From: Burkholderia ubonensis subsp. mesacidophila
GTDB taxonomy: Bacteria > Pseudomonadota > Gammaproteobacteria > Burkholderiales > Burkholderiaceae
NCBI RefSeq assembly: GCF_002097715.1
Contig: NZ_CP020737.1
Coordinates: 2,914,001 to 2,978,000 of the forward strand
Direction of reading: 5' to 3'
DNA: 64,000 bases
The position numbers and the translations under genes were made by a program. Shown here piece by piece: positions 46,295 through 58,724 of this stretch. The notes under the pieces are model-generated. The model was not told the origin of the DNA. It saw only the letters and a list, made by a program, of their open reading frames with translations, and did no database searches. Position 1 is the first letter of the stretch; each line of letters starts with the position of its first letter.

Positions 46295-46416
46295 TCGAAC
46301 CTCATGCGGAAGGCGCGAGGCGGCATCAGCCACCTCCGCGCGGATGGTTCGAATGTAATCGGCGCACGCTTAACGCAGCCTTAGCATGCGTGCATCTCGA
46401 TGGAGCGGCCGTGCGA

Positions 46417-47805
46417 TCAGCGCGCGTGCTGGTGCCGGTAATGCAGCGCGTAAGCGAGCGTCAGCAGCACGACGAACGCGACGCCGACCACCATCGTCAT
46501 CCGGAACTCGCGCGTGAACGCGGTCGTCAGGAGGATCGCGGCGAGCAGGCCCGCGCCGAGCAGGCTGCCGAACGGGTGCCACCACATCCGGAACGCGAGC
46601 GCCGGGCCGCGATAATGCCGGCGAAAGCGCAGATGCGTGACGAAGATCATCAGCCACGTGAACAGCGCGCCGAACATTGCGATCGCCATCATCACGGTGA
46701 ACGCGGTGTCCGGCGACAGCGCGACCAGCACGGCCGCGACCGCGACGCCGCTCGTCGAAACCCACAGCGCCGCGCGCGGCACGCCGTTCGCGCCGAGCCG
46801 GCCGAACACCGCCGGCGCCAGGCGCGCGCGCGACAGGCTGAACATCATTCGCGTCGTCACGTAGAGCTGGCTGTTCATCGCCGACAGCGCGGCGACCAGC
46901 ACGACGAAATTGATCACGCCGGCCGCATATGGCACGCGCGTCGCGGCCATCACCTTCACGAACGGGCTTTCGTCGGTGCCGGCCTGCGTCCACGGCACGA
47001 TCGCGAGCATCAGCGCGAGCGTCAGCAGATAGAACAGCACGAGCCGGAACACGGTCGAGCGAAACGCGCGCGTGACCGCATGCTCCGGGTCGCGCGCCTC
47101 GCCCGCCGCGATCGCGACGGCTTCGATGCTCATGTCGCTGAAGATCGCGACGATCACCGCGACCCAGGTGCCCCACGGCCCCTTCGGCAGGAAGCCGCCG
47201 TGCGCGGTGTAGTTCGCGAAGCCGATGCCGGACGCGGCCGGCGCCGACCAGACCAGATACGCGCCGAGCAAGACGAACACGACGATCGCCGCGATCTTCA
47301 GCATCGAGAACGCATACTCGACCGCCCCGTACAGCGTAACGCTCGCCATGTTCACGGCGATCAGCAGCGCCGAGAAGCCGACCACCCAGTACCACCCGGG
47401 CACCGTCGGGAACCAGTACTTCATGAACACCGCGATCGCGCTGATCTCGGTGCCGATCGCGAACACGACCGCGAACCAGTACGCGTAGCGCACGAGAAAG
47501 CCGGCGAGCGGGCCGACGTAATGCTCCGCATACGCGCCGAATGAGCCGGCGGTCGGATGTGCGACGGTCATCTCCGCGAGCGCGCCCATCAGCAGCAGTG
47601 CGATCAGCGCACCGATCGCATACGAAATCATCACGCTCGGGCCGGCGAGCCCGATCGCGAAACCGCTGCCGAGAAACAGCCCGGTGCCGATCGCGCCGCC
47701 GATCGCGATCATCGCCATCTGCCCCGACGACAATGCGTGGCGCAGCCCCTGTTCGCGTTCGACGATGCTGTCGAACGACCGTTGTTGTTGTGACACTTCC
47801 CTCAC
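46417..47805 (-). CDS. APC-family amino acid permease
   Basis: A 462-residue amino acid/cation symporter of the AAT group, with twelve hydrophobic segments. The first helix has the substrate-binding loop GGAIGTGLFLGSG, and SDMSIEAVAIAAGEARDP is a characteristic block of the group. Its start is a GTG (47805); a second GTG three codons later (47796) has a better spaced AGGGG upstream. The transported amino acid (GABA, aromatic or other) is not determinable. Confidence 0.88.
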   Translation of the reverse strand: MREVSQQQRSFDSIVEREQGLRHALSSGQMAMIAIGGAIGTGLFLGSGFAIGLAGPSVMISYAIGALIALLLMGALAEMTVAHPTAGSFGAYAEHYVGPLAGFLVRYAYWFAVVFAIGTEISAIAVFMKYWFPTVPGWYWVVGFSALLIAVNMASVTLYGAVEYAFSMLKIAAIVVFVLLGAYLVWSAPAASGIGFANYTAHGGFLPKGPWGTWVAVIVAIFSDMSIEAVAIAAGEARDPEHAVTRAFRSTVFRLVLFYLLTLALMLAIVPWTQAGTDESPFVKVMAATRVPYAAGVINFVVLVAALSAMNSQLYVTTRMMFSLSRARLAPAVFGRLGANGVPRAALWVSTSGVAVAAVLVALSPDTAFTVMMAIAMFGALFTWLMIFVTHLRFRRHYRGPALAFRMWWHPFGSLLGAGLLAAILLTTAFTREFRMTMVVGVAFVVLLTLAYALHYRHQHAR

Positions 47806-47848
47806 TCCCCTGCACCCGCGCTGGCGCCGCCGGCGCCGGATAAAACGA

Positions 47849-47876
47849 AACGGCGCGGAAGACTTCCCGCGCCGTT
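47849..47876 (-). terminator. Terminator after clpA
   Basis: A perfect 10-bp stem (AACGGCGCGG / CCGCGCCGTT) with eight-base loop, followed on the minus strand by TCGTTTTA, ends the clpS-clpA transcript. Confidence 0.85.
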
Positions 47877-47899
47877 GGCTGAAACGGATTGACCGTGGC

Positions 47900-50200
47900 T
47901 TATTCGACTTCGACCGTTTCCTCGTTCGGCTTGTGCGGCGGATTCGCCAGCTTGTCGAACGACAGCTGCACCTTGTCGCTTTCGTCGACGTCGACCGTCA
48001 CGTGACCGCCGTTCACCAGCTTGCCGAACAGCAGCTCGTCGGCGAGCGCGCGACGGATCGTGTCCTGGATCAGCCGCTGCATCGGCCGCGCGCCCATCAG
48101 CGGGTCGAAGCCGTGCTTCGCGAGATGCTTGCGCAACGTGTCGGTGAACAGCGCATCGACCTTCTTCTCGTGCAGTTGCTCCTCGAGCTGGATCAGGAAC
48201 TTGTCGACCACGCGCATGATGATTTCCTCATCGAGCGAGCGGAAGCTGATGATCGCGTCCAGACGGTTGCGGAACTCCGGCGTGAACAGGCGCTTGATGT
48301 CGGCCATCTCGTCGCCGGTTTCGCGGCGCGTCGTGAAGCCGATCGTCGCCTTCTGCATCGACTCGGCGCCCGCGTTCGTCGTCATGATGATGATGACGTT
48401 GCGGAAATCCGCCTTGCGCCCGTTGTTGTCCGTCAGCGTGCCGTGGTCCATCACCTGCAGCAGCACGTTGAAGATGTCCGGATGCGCCTTCTCGATCTCG
48501 TCGAGCAGCAGCACGCAGTGCGGCTTCTTCGTGACGGCTTCGGTCAGGAGGCCGCCCTGGTCGAACCCGACGTAGCCCGGCGGCGCGCCGATCAGGCGGC
48601 TCACTGCGTGGCGCTCCATGTATTCCGACATGTCGAAGCGGATCAGCTCGATGCCGAGCGTGAACGCGAGCTGGCGCGCCACTTCGGTCTTGCCGACCCC
48701 GGTCGGGCCCGAGAACAGGAACGAACCGATCGGCTTGTCCATCTTGCCGAGGCCCGCTCGCGCCATCTTGATCGATGCCGCCAGTGCGTCGATCGCCGGA
48801 TCCTGGCCGAACACGACGCTCTTCAGGTCGCGGTCGAGCGTCTGCAGCTTGCTGCGGTCGTCCTGCGACACGCTCTGCGCCGGCACGCGCGCGATCTTCG
48901 CGATGATTTCCTCGATCTCGCTCTTGCCGATCGTCTTCTTCTGCTTCGACTTCGGCAGGATGCGCTGCGCGGCGCCCGCCTCGTCGATCACGTCGATCGC
49001 CTTGTCGGGCAGGTGGCGGTCGGTGATGAAGCGTGCCGACAGCTCGGCCGCCGCCGACAGCGCGCCCGCCGAATACTTGACGCCGTGGTGCTCCTCGAAG
49101 CGCGACTTCAGGCCGCGCAGGATCGCGACCGTCTGCTCGACGGTCGGCTCGGTCACGTCGACCTTCTGGAAGCGCCGCGACAGCGCCGCATCCTTCTCGA
49201 AGATGCCGCGATATTCGGTGAACGTCGTGGCGCCAATGCACTTAAGCGTGCCCGACGACAGCGCCGGCTTCAGCAGGTTCGACGCGTCGAGCGTGCCGCC
49301 CGACGCGGCGCCCGCGCCGATCAGCGTATGGATCTCGTCGATGAACAGGATCGCGTGCGGCCGTTCCTTCAGTTCCTTCAGCACCGTCTTCAGGCGCTGC
49401 TCGAAATCGCCGCGATACTTGGTGCCCGCGAGCAGCGCGCCCATGTCGAGCGAGTAGACCTGCGCGTTCGCGAGGATGTCCGGCACTTCGCCGCGCGTGA
49501 TGCGGTACGCGAGGCCTTCCGCGATCGCGGTCTTGCCGACGCCGGCCTCGCCGACGAGCAGCGGATTGTTCTTGCGGCGGCGGCACAGCACCTGCACGAC
49601 GCGCTCGACTTCGGGCTCGCGCCCGATCAGCGGATCGATGCGGCCGTCCTTCGCCATCTGGTTCAGGTTCTGCGTGAACTGCGCGAGCGGGGTTTCCTTC
49701 TGCGCGTTCGCGTCCTCGCTCTCGGCATTCGCGTCGCTCGCCTTCGCGGCCTCGCCGCTGTTCGTCTTCGCGATGCCGTGCGAGATGAAGTTGACGACGT
49801 CGAGGCGGGTGACGCCCTGCTGCTGCAGGTAGTACACCGCGTGCGAGTCCTTCTCGCCGAAGATCGCGACGAGCACGTTCGCGCCGGTCACTTCCTTCTT
49901 GCCGTTGGACGTCGACTGCACATGCATGATCGCGCGCTGGATCACGCGCTGGAAACCGAGCGTCGGTTGCGTATCGACGTCGTCGGTGCCCGGGACCGTG
50001 GGCGTGTTGTCGTGGATGAAATTGCGCAGGTTCTGACGCAGGTCCTCGATGTTCGCCGCACACGCGCGCAACACCTCGGCCGCCGTCGGATTATCCAGCA
50101 GGGCCAGCAGCAGATGCTCGACCGTTATGAACTCATGGCGCGCCTGACGTGCTTCCATGAACGCCATGTGCAGGCTAACTTCCAATTCCTGGGCAATCAT
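47900..50200 (-). CDS. clpA: ATP-dependent Clp protease ATPase subunit ClpA
   Basis: Hexameric AAA+ unfoldase that feeds substrates to ClpP. The 766-residue protein has an N-terminal Clp repeat domain, two AAA modules with Walker [15 protein letters not shown] and [14 protein letters not shown], and the ClpP-binding IGL/ITF-type loop expected for ClpA. Its ATG overlaps the clpS stop (ATGA at 50200-50197), so translation is coupled. Confidence 0.96.
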   Translation of the reverse strand: MIAQELEVSLHMAFMEARQARHEFITVEHLLLALLDNPTAAEVLRACAANIEDLRQNLRNFIHDNTPTVPGTDDVDTQPTLGFQRVIQRAIMHVQSTSNGKKEVTGANVLVAIFGEKDSHAVYYLQQQGVTRLDVVNFISHGIAKTNSGEAAKASDANAESEDANAQKETPLAQFTQNLNQMAKDGRIDPLIGREPEVERVVQVLCRRRKNNPLLVGEAGVGKTAIAEGLAYRITRGEVPDILANAQVYSLDMGALLAGTKYRGDFEQRLKTVLKELKERPHAILFIDEIHTLIGAGAASGGTLDASNLLKPALSSGTLKCIGATTFTEYRGIFEKDAALSRRFQKVDVTEPTVEQTVAILRGLKSRFEEHHGVKYSAGALSAAAELSARFITDRHLPDKAIDVIDEAGAAQRILPKSKQKKTIGKSEIEEIIAKIARVPAQSVSQDDRSKLQTLDRDLKSVVFGQDPAIDALAASIKMARAGLGKMDKPIGSFLFSGPTGVGKTEVARQLAFTLGIELIRFDMSEYMERHAVSRLIGAPPGYVGFDQGGLLTEAVTKKPHCVLLLDEIEKAHPDIFNVLLQVMDHGTLTDNNGRKADFRNVIIIMTTNAGAESMQKATIGFTTRRETGDEMADIKRLFTPEFRNRLDAIISFRSLDEEIIMRVVDKFLIQLEEQLHEKKVDALFTDTLRKHLAKHGFDPLMGARPMQRLIQDTIRRALADELLFGKLVNGGHVTVDVDESDKVQLSFDKLANPPHKPNEETVEVE

Positions 50201-50511
50201 GCTTCCTCCATCACGCACTGCAGCGGATGCCCGGCCTGCCGCGCATGGGTAACGACTTGCTCAACCTTGGTCGACGCGATGTCCCGCGTATAGACCCCAC
50301 AAACCCCTCGCCCTTCGCGATGGACCTTCAGCATGATCTGCGTGGCCGTCTCGCGATCCTTCTTGAAATACTCCTGCACGACCATCACGACGAACTCCAT
50401 CGGCGTAAAGTCGTCGTTGAGCAGCACCACCTTGTACATCGAAGGCGGCTTCAACTTCTGCTGCTTGCGTTCCAGGACGGTGCTGTCCTGCTTGTCCGGG
50501 ATAATCGCCAT
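50197..50511 (-). CDS. clpS: Clp protease adaptor ClpS
   Basis: Adaptor that delivers N-degron substrates to ClpA. The 104-residue protein has the typical [18 protein letters not shown] and the conserved [17 protein letters not shown], which carry the residues for binding destabilising N-terminal amino acids. It is the first gene of the clpS-clpA operon; a hairpin (50621-50646) lies upstream. Confidence 0.96.
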   Translation of the reverse strand: MAIIPDKQDSTVLERKQQKLKPPSMYKVVLLNDDFTPMEFVVMVVQEYFKKDRETATQIMLKVHREGRGVCGVYTRDIASTKVEQVVTHARQAGHPLQCVMEEA

Positions 50512-50620
50512 ACACCCATTCTAAACAACTCGGACAGGCCCGCAATCCTGCCATAACCCGACCGACCGGCCGGCGCCCTCCCCGGAAGCCCGGAACCACG
50601 CGCTTGCGCTCGCACCATAC

Positions 50621-50646
50621 GAAAGCCGGCTGCGGTGCCGGCTTTC
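50621..50646. other. Hairpin in the clpS-csp intergenic region
   Basis: A perfect 10-bp inverted repeat (arms 50621-50630 and 50637-50646, loop TGCGGT) lies in the 540-base gap between the divergent clpS and cold-shock genes. No T-run follows. It may mark the end of the upstream region of clpS or be a protein-binding or RNA element. Confidence 0.5.
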
Positions 50647-50876
50647 ACAGGTGGCGCGGGACACGCACCGTCTCGGGGAATCGTCCCGCGACGTCGCGTC
50701 CGCATCCAGTATCCCACAAGCAAGGGAAGCTCGAACGCGTGTCACTCGAGCCTGGTATATGAGCCGATTATGCGACTTTTCAAGTCCACGCGCTTGCGAC
50801 GATGCCGACCGGCAAAGCCGGAAAAACCCTGAAAATGGGTTCTTTACAACGGCCCCCTATACGTCTAAAAATTTTC

Positions 50877-50905
50877 TTGACACTCAAATAAAGAGCGCCA
50901 ACAAT
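50877..50905 (+). promoter_or_regulatory. Sigma70 promoter of the cold-shock gene
   Basis: A consensus TTGACA at 50877-50882, 17 bases, AACAAT at 50900-50905. The start site would be near 50912, leaving a leader of about 140 bases before the ATG. The rest of 50512-50876 contains a hairpin but no supported gene. Confidence 0.8.
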
Positions 50906-51052
50906 CAAGCTGGCACTTTTTTCAATTTGTCTGAACGGCAAAACGAGAAAGGCCGAGGTGAGCTGTGAGGGGGGAACGGCTGTATTTTCCGGTCGTTTGG
51001 CTTTTCGAGCGTGCTCGTGGTAGGTAGCGACTGTGTGACAGGGGAAGTAGGT

Positions 51053-51256
51053 ATGGCAACTGGTATTGTCAAATGGTTCAATGACGCGAAGGGCTTCGGT
51101 TTCATCACCCCCGACGAGGGCGGTGAGGATCTGTTCGCACACTTCTCGGCCATCAACATGCAGGGCTTCAAGACCCTGAAGGAAGGCCAGAAGGTGAGCT
51201 TCGAGGTCGTCCAAGGACCGAAAGGCAAGCAGGCTTCGAATATCCAGGCCGCCTAA
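51053..51256 (+). CDS. Cold-shock-domain protein (CspA family)
   Basis: A 67-residue single-stranded nucleic-acid chaperone. RNP1 is KGFGFITP and RNP2 DLFAHFS, both intact. ATG 51053 follows an AGG SD (GAAGTAGGT); the frame is open upstream but the domain begins here. The long untranslated leader is typical of cold-inducible csp mRNAs, in which the leader folds differently at low temperature. Whether this copy is cold-induced is not shown. Confidence 0.96.
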   Translation: MATGIVKWFNDAKGFGFITPDEGGEDLFAHFSAINMQGFKTLKEGQKVSFEVVQGPKGKQASNIQAA

Positions 51257-51278
51257 GGGCAACGGATTTCGGACGAGG

Positions 51279-51309
51279 AAACCCGGCGAAACGCCGGGTT
51301 TCTTTTTTT
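51279..51309 (+). terminator. Terminator of the cold-shock gene
   Basis: A perfect 10-bp stem with AAA loop followed by CTTTTTTT, 22 bases after the stop. Confidence 0.95.
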
Positions 51310-51481
51310 GTAGTCGCCAAGCGTGCTTTTCGATTGGCCGAGCGTTTCGTCTAATCGCGATGGGACGCCGTCGATTATCTTGCCATGCGTTCAGATCGCA
51401 GCGGCATGCCGTTTTGTGAAACAACGGCGACGCGTGTCACGACGATGTCAACCGAACGTCACGCTCCTCGCCTGAGCTAAA

Positions 51482-51513
51482 CGCCCGCCCCGCACCAACG
51501 TGCAGGGCGGGCG
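51482..51513 (-). terminator. Likely terminator of the multicopper oxidase gene
   Basis: On the minus strand a 9-bp GC-rich stem with an extra inner helix (GCAC/GTGC) is followed by only three T; 28 bases after the stop. Strength uncertain. The remaining region to the cold-shock gene (51310-51481) holds nothing that can be supported. Confidence 0.6.
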
Positions 51514-51540
51514 GAATCGTCGACCGTCGTCGACGGCGTG

Positions 51541-53145
51541 TCATACGACCTTCAGCGTTCCCATCATGCCGAGATCCTCGTGCTCGAGGATGTGGCAGTG
51601 GAACATGCGCTCGCCACGCAGGTCCTGCGTCGTGAGCAACGTCACGGTTTCGCCGCTGCGCACGTTCACCGTATCGCGCCATGCGCGGAACGGCTCCGGC
51701 GTACGGGCGCCGCCCGACGCGCGATCGATCACCTGGAATTGCGTGCCGTGCAAGTGGAACGGGTGATCCATGTCGGTTTCGTTGCGGATCGTCCATCGTT
51801 CGACGTCGCCCGCGCGGCTCGTCAGCGTCGCGCGGTGCGGGGCATACACGTCACCGTTGATCGTGAAGCGCATGCCGGCCGGACGGCCGTGCGCCGGCGC
51901 GGCCATCATCGCGTCCATGTCCATTTCCTCGCCGAACGCCACCGTCTTGTCCGCGACAGGCTTCCCGAGCTCGGGCACCGCGCGCAGCGTCGCAGGCAGC
52001 GATCGCGCGACGGCCGGCGCGAATGCGACGTCGGCGAGCGGCAGCGCCGGATCCGGCGGCAGGCTGCCGTGCCCGTCGTCCGACATCGCCATCTTGCGCC
52101 GGTCGTATTCGGCCGCGACCAGCACCGCGCGCGACGCGCGCTCGCCCGCGCGCACCAGCAACTCCGCGCGCTCGCCCGGCGCGAGCAGCAGCGACGTGAC
52201 GCGGCGCGGCGTCTCCAGCAGCCCGCCGTCGGTGCCGGCCTGCTCGAACGCGCGGCCGTCGTCGAACGCGAGCCGCAGGTAGCGCGCGCTGCACGCATTC
52301 CACACGCGCCAGCGCTCGTCGTCAGCGACCTCGACGCGCGGCCGTCGCGCACCGTTGACCAGCACGAACTGCCCTTCGCGGCCGTTCATCCAGTCCATCA
52401 TGTCGTTCGGCGCAATCGTGCCGTCGCGAGCGAGCTTCAGGTCGGACACGAACAGGTTGCGTTCCGGCCAGCCGGCGAGCGGGTCGTCCGCCGCGCGCAC
52501 GACGAACGGCCCCGCCAGCCCGCGAAACACCTGCTCGGCCGTCATCATGTGCGGATGCGGGTGATACCAGTACGTGCCCGCGCTCCCCTTCGGCAGCGTG
52601 AACCGATAGACGTGCGACGCGCCAGGCGCGACCGGCGCGGACGGATTGCCGTCCTGGTCGGGCGGCACCGGCAGCCCGTGCCAGTGAATCGTCGACGGTT
52701 GCGGCAGCCGGTTCACGAAACGGATCTCGACGGTATCGCCTTCGCGCACGTCGATCAGCGGCCCGACGACCGGCCCCTGGGCGCCGTCGCCGAATTGCCA
52801 GAACGTCGTCGGGCGAGCGCCGCGCAGCATCGGGCGCGCGACCGGCTGCGCGACGAGCGTCGCGCGAAACATGCCGGGCTCGCGGCTCTCGTTCGCGAGC
52901 GTGCGCAGCGATGCCAGCGACGCGCCGGCCGGCAACGCATCGGCGGCGGCGAGCGGGGCCGGACGCGCCGCCGGCGCATGCTTGCCGTGCTGCCCGTGCG
53001 ACGCCATGCCCGACATCCCGGGCATGTCGTCCATCTCCATGTCGGCCATGCCGGCGTGACCCGCGTGCTGCGCCCACGCGCTGCGCGCGACCAGCGACGC
53101 AACAGCGACGCCGACGGCGCGCGACAGGAAGGTTCTGCGTATCAT
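51541..53145 (-). CDS. Tat-exported multicopper oxidase (CueO/CopA-like)
   Basis: A 534-residue three-cupredoxin-domain oxidase. The signal peptide has a twin-arginine motif (RRTFLSR at 3-9), meaning that it is folded with copper before export. Copper ligands are visible: HWHG (154-157), HPHPH (195-199), HPFHLHG near 470, and HCHILEHEDLGMM (516-528) with the T1 Cys517. Residues 27-56 are unusually rich in Met and His. This fits a cuprous oxidase for copper tolerance, though laccase or manganese oxidase activity cannot be excluded. GAGGAA lies six bases before the ATG. Confidence 0.9.
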   Translation of the reverse strand: MIRRTFLSRAVGVAVASLVARSAWAQHAGHAGMADMEMDDMPGMSGMASHGQHGKHAPAARPAPLAAADALPAGASLASLRTLANESREPGMFRATLVAQPVARPMLRGARPTTFWQFGDGAQGPVVGPLIDVREGDTVEIRFVNRLPQPSTIHWHGLPVPPDQDGNPSAPVAPGASHVYRFTLPKGSAGTYWYHPHPHMMTAEQVFRGLAGPFVVRAADDPLAGWPERNLFVSDLKLARDGTIAPNDMMDWMNGREGQFVLVNGARRPRVEVADDERWRVWNACSARYLRLAFDDGRAFEQAGTDGGLLETPRRVTSLLLAPGERAELLVRAGERASRAVLVAAEYDRRKMAMSDDGHGSLPPDPALPLADVAFAPAVARSLPATLRAVPELGKPVADKTVAFGEEMDMDAMMAAPAHGRPAGMRFTINGDVYAPHRATLTSRAGDVERWTIRNETDMDHPFHLHGTQFQVIDRASGGARTPEPFRAWRDTVNVRSGETVTLLTTQDLRGERMFHCHILEHEDLGMMGTLKVV

Positions 53146-53748
53146 CAATCGTTCCTCGTTCTCGGCGGTATGGTTCGGGAAGCGGCGGCTGTCCGCGGGG
53201 CTGCCCGCATCATCATAACCGGGCGCCCGCCCTGTTAAGTGACCGCCCCATCCAGGCGGCGAAACGCCGCATGCCCTGGCGTACACGCGCGCCTCTCCCA
53301 TCGCTCCACCTCCTCGTGATCACATGCACGATGGTCACTCCGCGCCTGTCGCGCCGAGCCTGTTGCGCCGAGCCTGTTGCGCCCGGTCGCGCGCCTCGCG
53401 CGTCAAGTCCGCCAAGATTTCACGATGCGGAACAAGCCCCTGCCTTGTAAAAATTCGTGGTGCAGAGCACAAATATCCTGTTTCGCGATGCCGAAAACCG
53501 TTCCGCAATACAAAACGAAGCGAATAATCCTTTGTTTTTAAAAGTGAATTTTTGTTTGGGTCAGTGCTTCTAAGCGCACCATCCGAGCGGGCCCCGGACG
53601 TAGACTTCTTCACATGCACTGGCGTTACGCAGCGACGTTCGGCACACACCACCGACGAACCCGACGCAACCGCCAGTCGAGCCAGGACCTGCCGGACGCC
53701 GGCAGGCGGCGCAAAGGAATCGCGTGTGATCAGAAAGGGAGAACGGAA
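53146..53748. other. 600-base non-coding region with AT-rich segment
   Basis: No supported gene. A 14-bp tandem duplication (CGCCGAGCCTGTTG twice) runs 53352-53379. The stretch 53440-53570 is clearly richer in A and T than its surroundings, including runs such as TTTTTAAAAG. It separates the oxidase gene from the small orphan gene and may carry promoters for both. Confidence 0.5.
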
Positions 53749-53973
53749 ATGAAGGGATTTCGCTTTGGTTCAGCGCTCGGGTCGTTCTACATCCTGCCGG
53801 GCAACGGCGGCTGGGAAGCGACGTTCGGCAATGCTTTGCTCGGCGCGTTCTCGTGCCCCGAGCATGCCGCAGACCACATCTCCCGCGGCGACTGCCCGCA
53901 ACTGTCCGATCTGGACACGGCGACGCTCGAGGTTCCGCACGAAATCGCGGAATGGGAAATCGTCCACGTGTAA
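53749..53973 (+). CDS. Small conserved-looking protein of unknown function
   Basis: A 74-residue acidic protein, probably cytosolic. It begins MKGFRFGSALGSFYILPGNG and contains a single CPEHAADHISRGDC segment with two Cys and two His, spaced so that a metal site is possible but not shown. GGGAGA lies in front of the ATG with suitable spacing, and a terminator follows, so it is probably a real gene. No family recognised. Confidence 0.65.
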   Translation: MKGFRFGSALGSFYILPGNGGWEATFGNALLGAFSCPEHAADHISRGDCPQLSDLDTATLEVPHEIAEWEIVHV

Positions 53974-53990
53974 GTGACGGCCCTGCAACG

Positions 53991-54018
53991 AAAAACGCCC
54001 CGCGCGTGCGGGGCGTTT
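53991..54018. terminator. Bidirectional terminator between small gene and icd2
   Basis: A perfect 11-bp stem (arms 53993-54003 and 54008-54018, four-base loop) has A-rich and T-rich flanks and lies between convergent genes. Confidence 0.9.
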
Positions 54019-54057
54019 CGCTTTCCGGCCAGCCTTGATGCCAGGCCGCGCGCGTCG

Positions 54058-56382
<2,325 letters not shown>

Positions 56383-56507
56383 CTAGCCGGGCGCGGGTGT
56401 TGCGAGGACCGTCATGTTCTACCTTGCAGGGCGCACGGACCGCGATGCGGCGTCGCGTTTGCGCGCACCGGGGCGGCCGGCAATGCGCCGGCACACCCCG
56501 GAGGGAC

Positions 56508-57764
56508 TTACATGTTCTCGATCAGCACTTCACCGAAGCCCGAGCACGACACCTGCGTCGCGCCTTCCATCAGGCGTGCGAAGTCGTACGTGACGCGCTT
56601 CTGCTGAATCGACTTCTCCATCGCGGCGATGATGGTGTCGGCCGCCTCGGTCCAGCCGAGATGGCGCAGCATCATTTCGGCCGACAGGATCTCGGAACCG
56701 GGGTTCACGTAATCCTTGCCCGCGTACTTCGGCGCGGTGCCGTGGGTGGCCTCGAACATCGCGACCGAATCCGACAGGTTCGCGCCCGGCGCGATGCCGA
56801 TGCCGCCGACCTGCGCGGCCAGCGCATCGGAGATGTAGTCGCCGTTCAGGTTCAGCGTCGCGATCACGTCGTATTCGGCCGGACGCAGCAGGATCTGCTG
56901 CAGGAACGCGTCGGCGATCGAGTCCTTGATGACGATCTCGTTACCCGTCTTCGGGTTCTTCACGCGCATCCACGGGCCGCCGTCGATCAGCTCGCCGCCG
57001 AATTCCTTCTGCGCGAGCGCATAGCCGGCGTCACGGAACAGGCCTTCCGTGAACTTCATGATGTTGCCCTTGTGCACCAGCGTGACGGACTTGCGGTCGT
57101 TGTCGATCGCGTACTGGATCGCCTTGCGCACGAGACGCTCGGTGCCTTCCGTCGACACGGGCTTGACGCCGATCCCCGAGGTTTCCGGGAAGCGGATCTT
57201 CTTCACGCCCATCTCGTCCTGCAGGAACTTGATGACCTTCTTCGCCTGCTCCGAGCCGGCCGCCCATTCGATGCCCGCGTAGATGTCTTCCGAGTTCTCG
57301 CGGAAGATCACCATGTCGATCTTTTGCGGCTCGCGCACCGGCGACGGCACGCCCTTGAAGTACTGGACCGGGCGCAGGCACACGTACAGGTCGAGCTCCT
57401 GGCGCAGCGCGACGTTCAACGAGCGGATGCCGCCGCCGACCGGGGTCGTCAGCGGCCCCTTGATCGACACCACGTATTCCTTCAGCACCTGCAGCGTCTC
57501 GTCCGGCAGCCACACGTCCGGGCCGTAGACCTTCGTCGCCTTCTCGCCCGCGTAGATCTCCATCCAGTGGATCTTGCGCTTGCCCTTGTACGCCCGCTCG
57601 ACCGCGGCGTCGACGACCTTGATCATGACCGGCGTGATGTCGAAGCCCGTACCGTCGCCTTCGATGTAGGGAATGATCGGCTGATCGGAAACGTTGAGCG
57701 TGTAATCCTTGTTGACGGTGATCTTGTCACCGCCGTCCGGAACCTTGATGTGCTGATACGGCAT
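56508..57764 (-). CDS. icd: Dimeric NADP-dependent isocitrate dehydrogenase (IDH-I)
   Basis: TCA-cycle enzyme forming 2-oxoglutarate. The 418-residue protein has the substrate loop [13 protein letters not shown], whose Ser is the regulatory phosphorylation site in E. coli, and the metal-binding [18 protein letters not shown] block. ATG 57764 is chosen as it begins [12 protein letters not shown]; the frame is open upstream. A palindromic element lies 167 bases before the start codon. Confidence 0.96.
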   Translation of the reverse strand: MPYQHIKVPDGGDKITVNKDYTLNVSDQPIIPYIEGDGTGFDITPVMIKVVDAAVERAYKGKRKIHWMEIYAGEKATKVYGPDVWLPDETLQVLKEYVVSIKGPLTTPVGGGIRSLNVALRQELDLYVCLRPVQYFKGVPSPVREPQKIDMVIFRENSEDIYAGIEWAAGSEQAKKVIKFLQDEMGVKKIRFPETSGIGVKPVSTEGTERLVRKAIQYAIDNDRKSVTLVHKGNIMKFTEGLFRDAGYALAQKEFGGELIDGGPWMRVKNPKTGNEIVIKDSIADAFLQQILLRPAEYDVIATLNLNGDYISDALAAQVGGIGIAPGANLSDSVAMFEATHGTAPKYAGKDYVNPGSEILSAEMMLRHLGWTEAADTIIAAMEKSIQQKRVTYDFARLMEGATQVSCSGFGEVLIENM

Positions 57765-57930
57765 GATCGACTCCAGTGACGTGGCTGAGCAGGTAATTCT
57801 GGTCGAAGCTGCGTGCGCCAGGGAGCGCATCAAGGCCACCCCCGTGAGTGCCACAGCGAGCCGCTATTCTAGCGCCCGATTCGGGAGCGGCGGCGCGATG
57901 CGCGGCGCTGCGTATCAAGTCGTCCCTTAT

Positions 57931-57944
57931 GTCTTATATAAGAC
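57931..57944. promoter_or_regulatory. Perfect 14-bp palindrome between icd and rluE
   Basis: GTCTTATATAAGAC is a perfect inverted repeat in an AT-rich pocket of a GC-rich genome, typical in form of GntR-family operators. On the minus strand a CATAAT (57969-57964) lies just upstream of it, so a repressor there could block icd transcription. The regulator is not encoded nearby. Confidence 0.65.
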
Positions 57945-58037
57945 AGATGACTTGGCGTTCCGTATTATGCATTAAGATTCCGCCATTTGCCATAGACCGC
58001 CCGGCGCGCACCGCCACGCCGGGCGCGCGTCCCTGCC

Positions 58038-58616
58038 ATGACCTTGATCGCCCTCAACAAGCCGTTCGGTACGATTTGCCAGTTTTCCGCGCACGAGACG
58101 CGGCCGTCGCTCGGCGACTGGGTAAAGACGCCCGGCGTCTACGCGGCCGGCCGGCTCGACGCGGACAGCGAAGGCCTGCTGCTGCTCACCGACGACGGCG
58201 CGCTGCAGGCCCGCATCGCCGAGCCGCGCCACAAGCTCGTCAAGCGCTACTGGGCGCAGGTCGAAGGCGCGCCGGGGCCGGCCGACTTGAAGGCGCTCGC
58301 GCGCGGCGTCGATCTCGGCGATTACGTGACGCGAGCGTGCCGCGCCGAGTTCATCGAGCCGCCCGACGCGCTGTGGCCGCGCAATCCGCCGATCCGCTAC
58401 CGCGCGGCGATCCCGACCACCTGGATCGAACTCGCGATCACCGAGGGCAAGAACCGCCAGGTGCGCCGGATGACGGCGGCGATCGGCTTTCCGACGCTGC
58501 GTCTCGTGCGGGTCGGCATCGGCTCGCTGGATATATTCACGCTCGGCATTGCGCCAGGAGAAACAATCACCCTGCCGCCGCGTGCGCCGTGGGACGGTTT
58601 CGCGCGCATCGAATGA
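58038..58616 (+). CDS. rluE: 23S rRNA pseudouridine synthase RluE type
   Basis: A 192-residue pseudouridine synthase, probably for U2457 of 23S rRNA. Catalytic motif GRLDADSEGLLLLTDDG has the active Asp, and GKNRQVRRMTAAIGFPTLRL is the RluE/RluB-type block. It has no N-terminal S4 domain, in line with RluE. Start ATG 58038 begins the domain (MTLIALNKPFG); the frame is open upstream. Confidence 0.92.
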   Translation: MTLIALNKPFGTICQFSAHETRPSLGDWVKTPGVYAAGRLDADSEGLLLLTDDGALQARIAEPRHKLVKRYWAQVEGAPGPADLKALARGVDLGDYVTRACRAEFIEPPDALWPRNPPIRYRAAIPTTWIELAITEGKNRQVRRMTAAIGFPTLRLVRVGIGSLDIFTLGIAPGETITLPPRAPWDGFARIE

Positions 58617-58724
58617 CATTTGCGTGACGCGTGATTTTTTTCGTCAACCACCTGCGAAGATCATGCGTTAAACGACGCAGATGCCACCCTGAGCTATCCG
58701 GCATTGGCGCCCGAGCCGCTTTTG

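Noticed and set aside
53614..53748. An upstream extension of the small orphan gene
   Set aside because: The start at 53749 has a GGGAGA SD at good distance, while the upstream part is Arg-rich without similarity.
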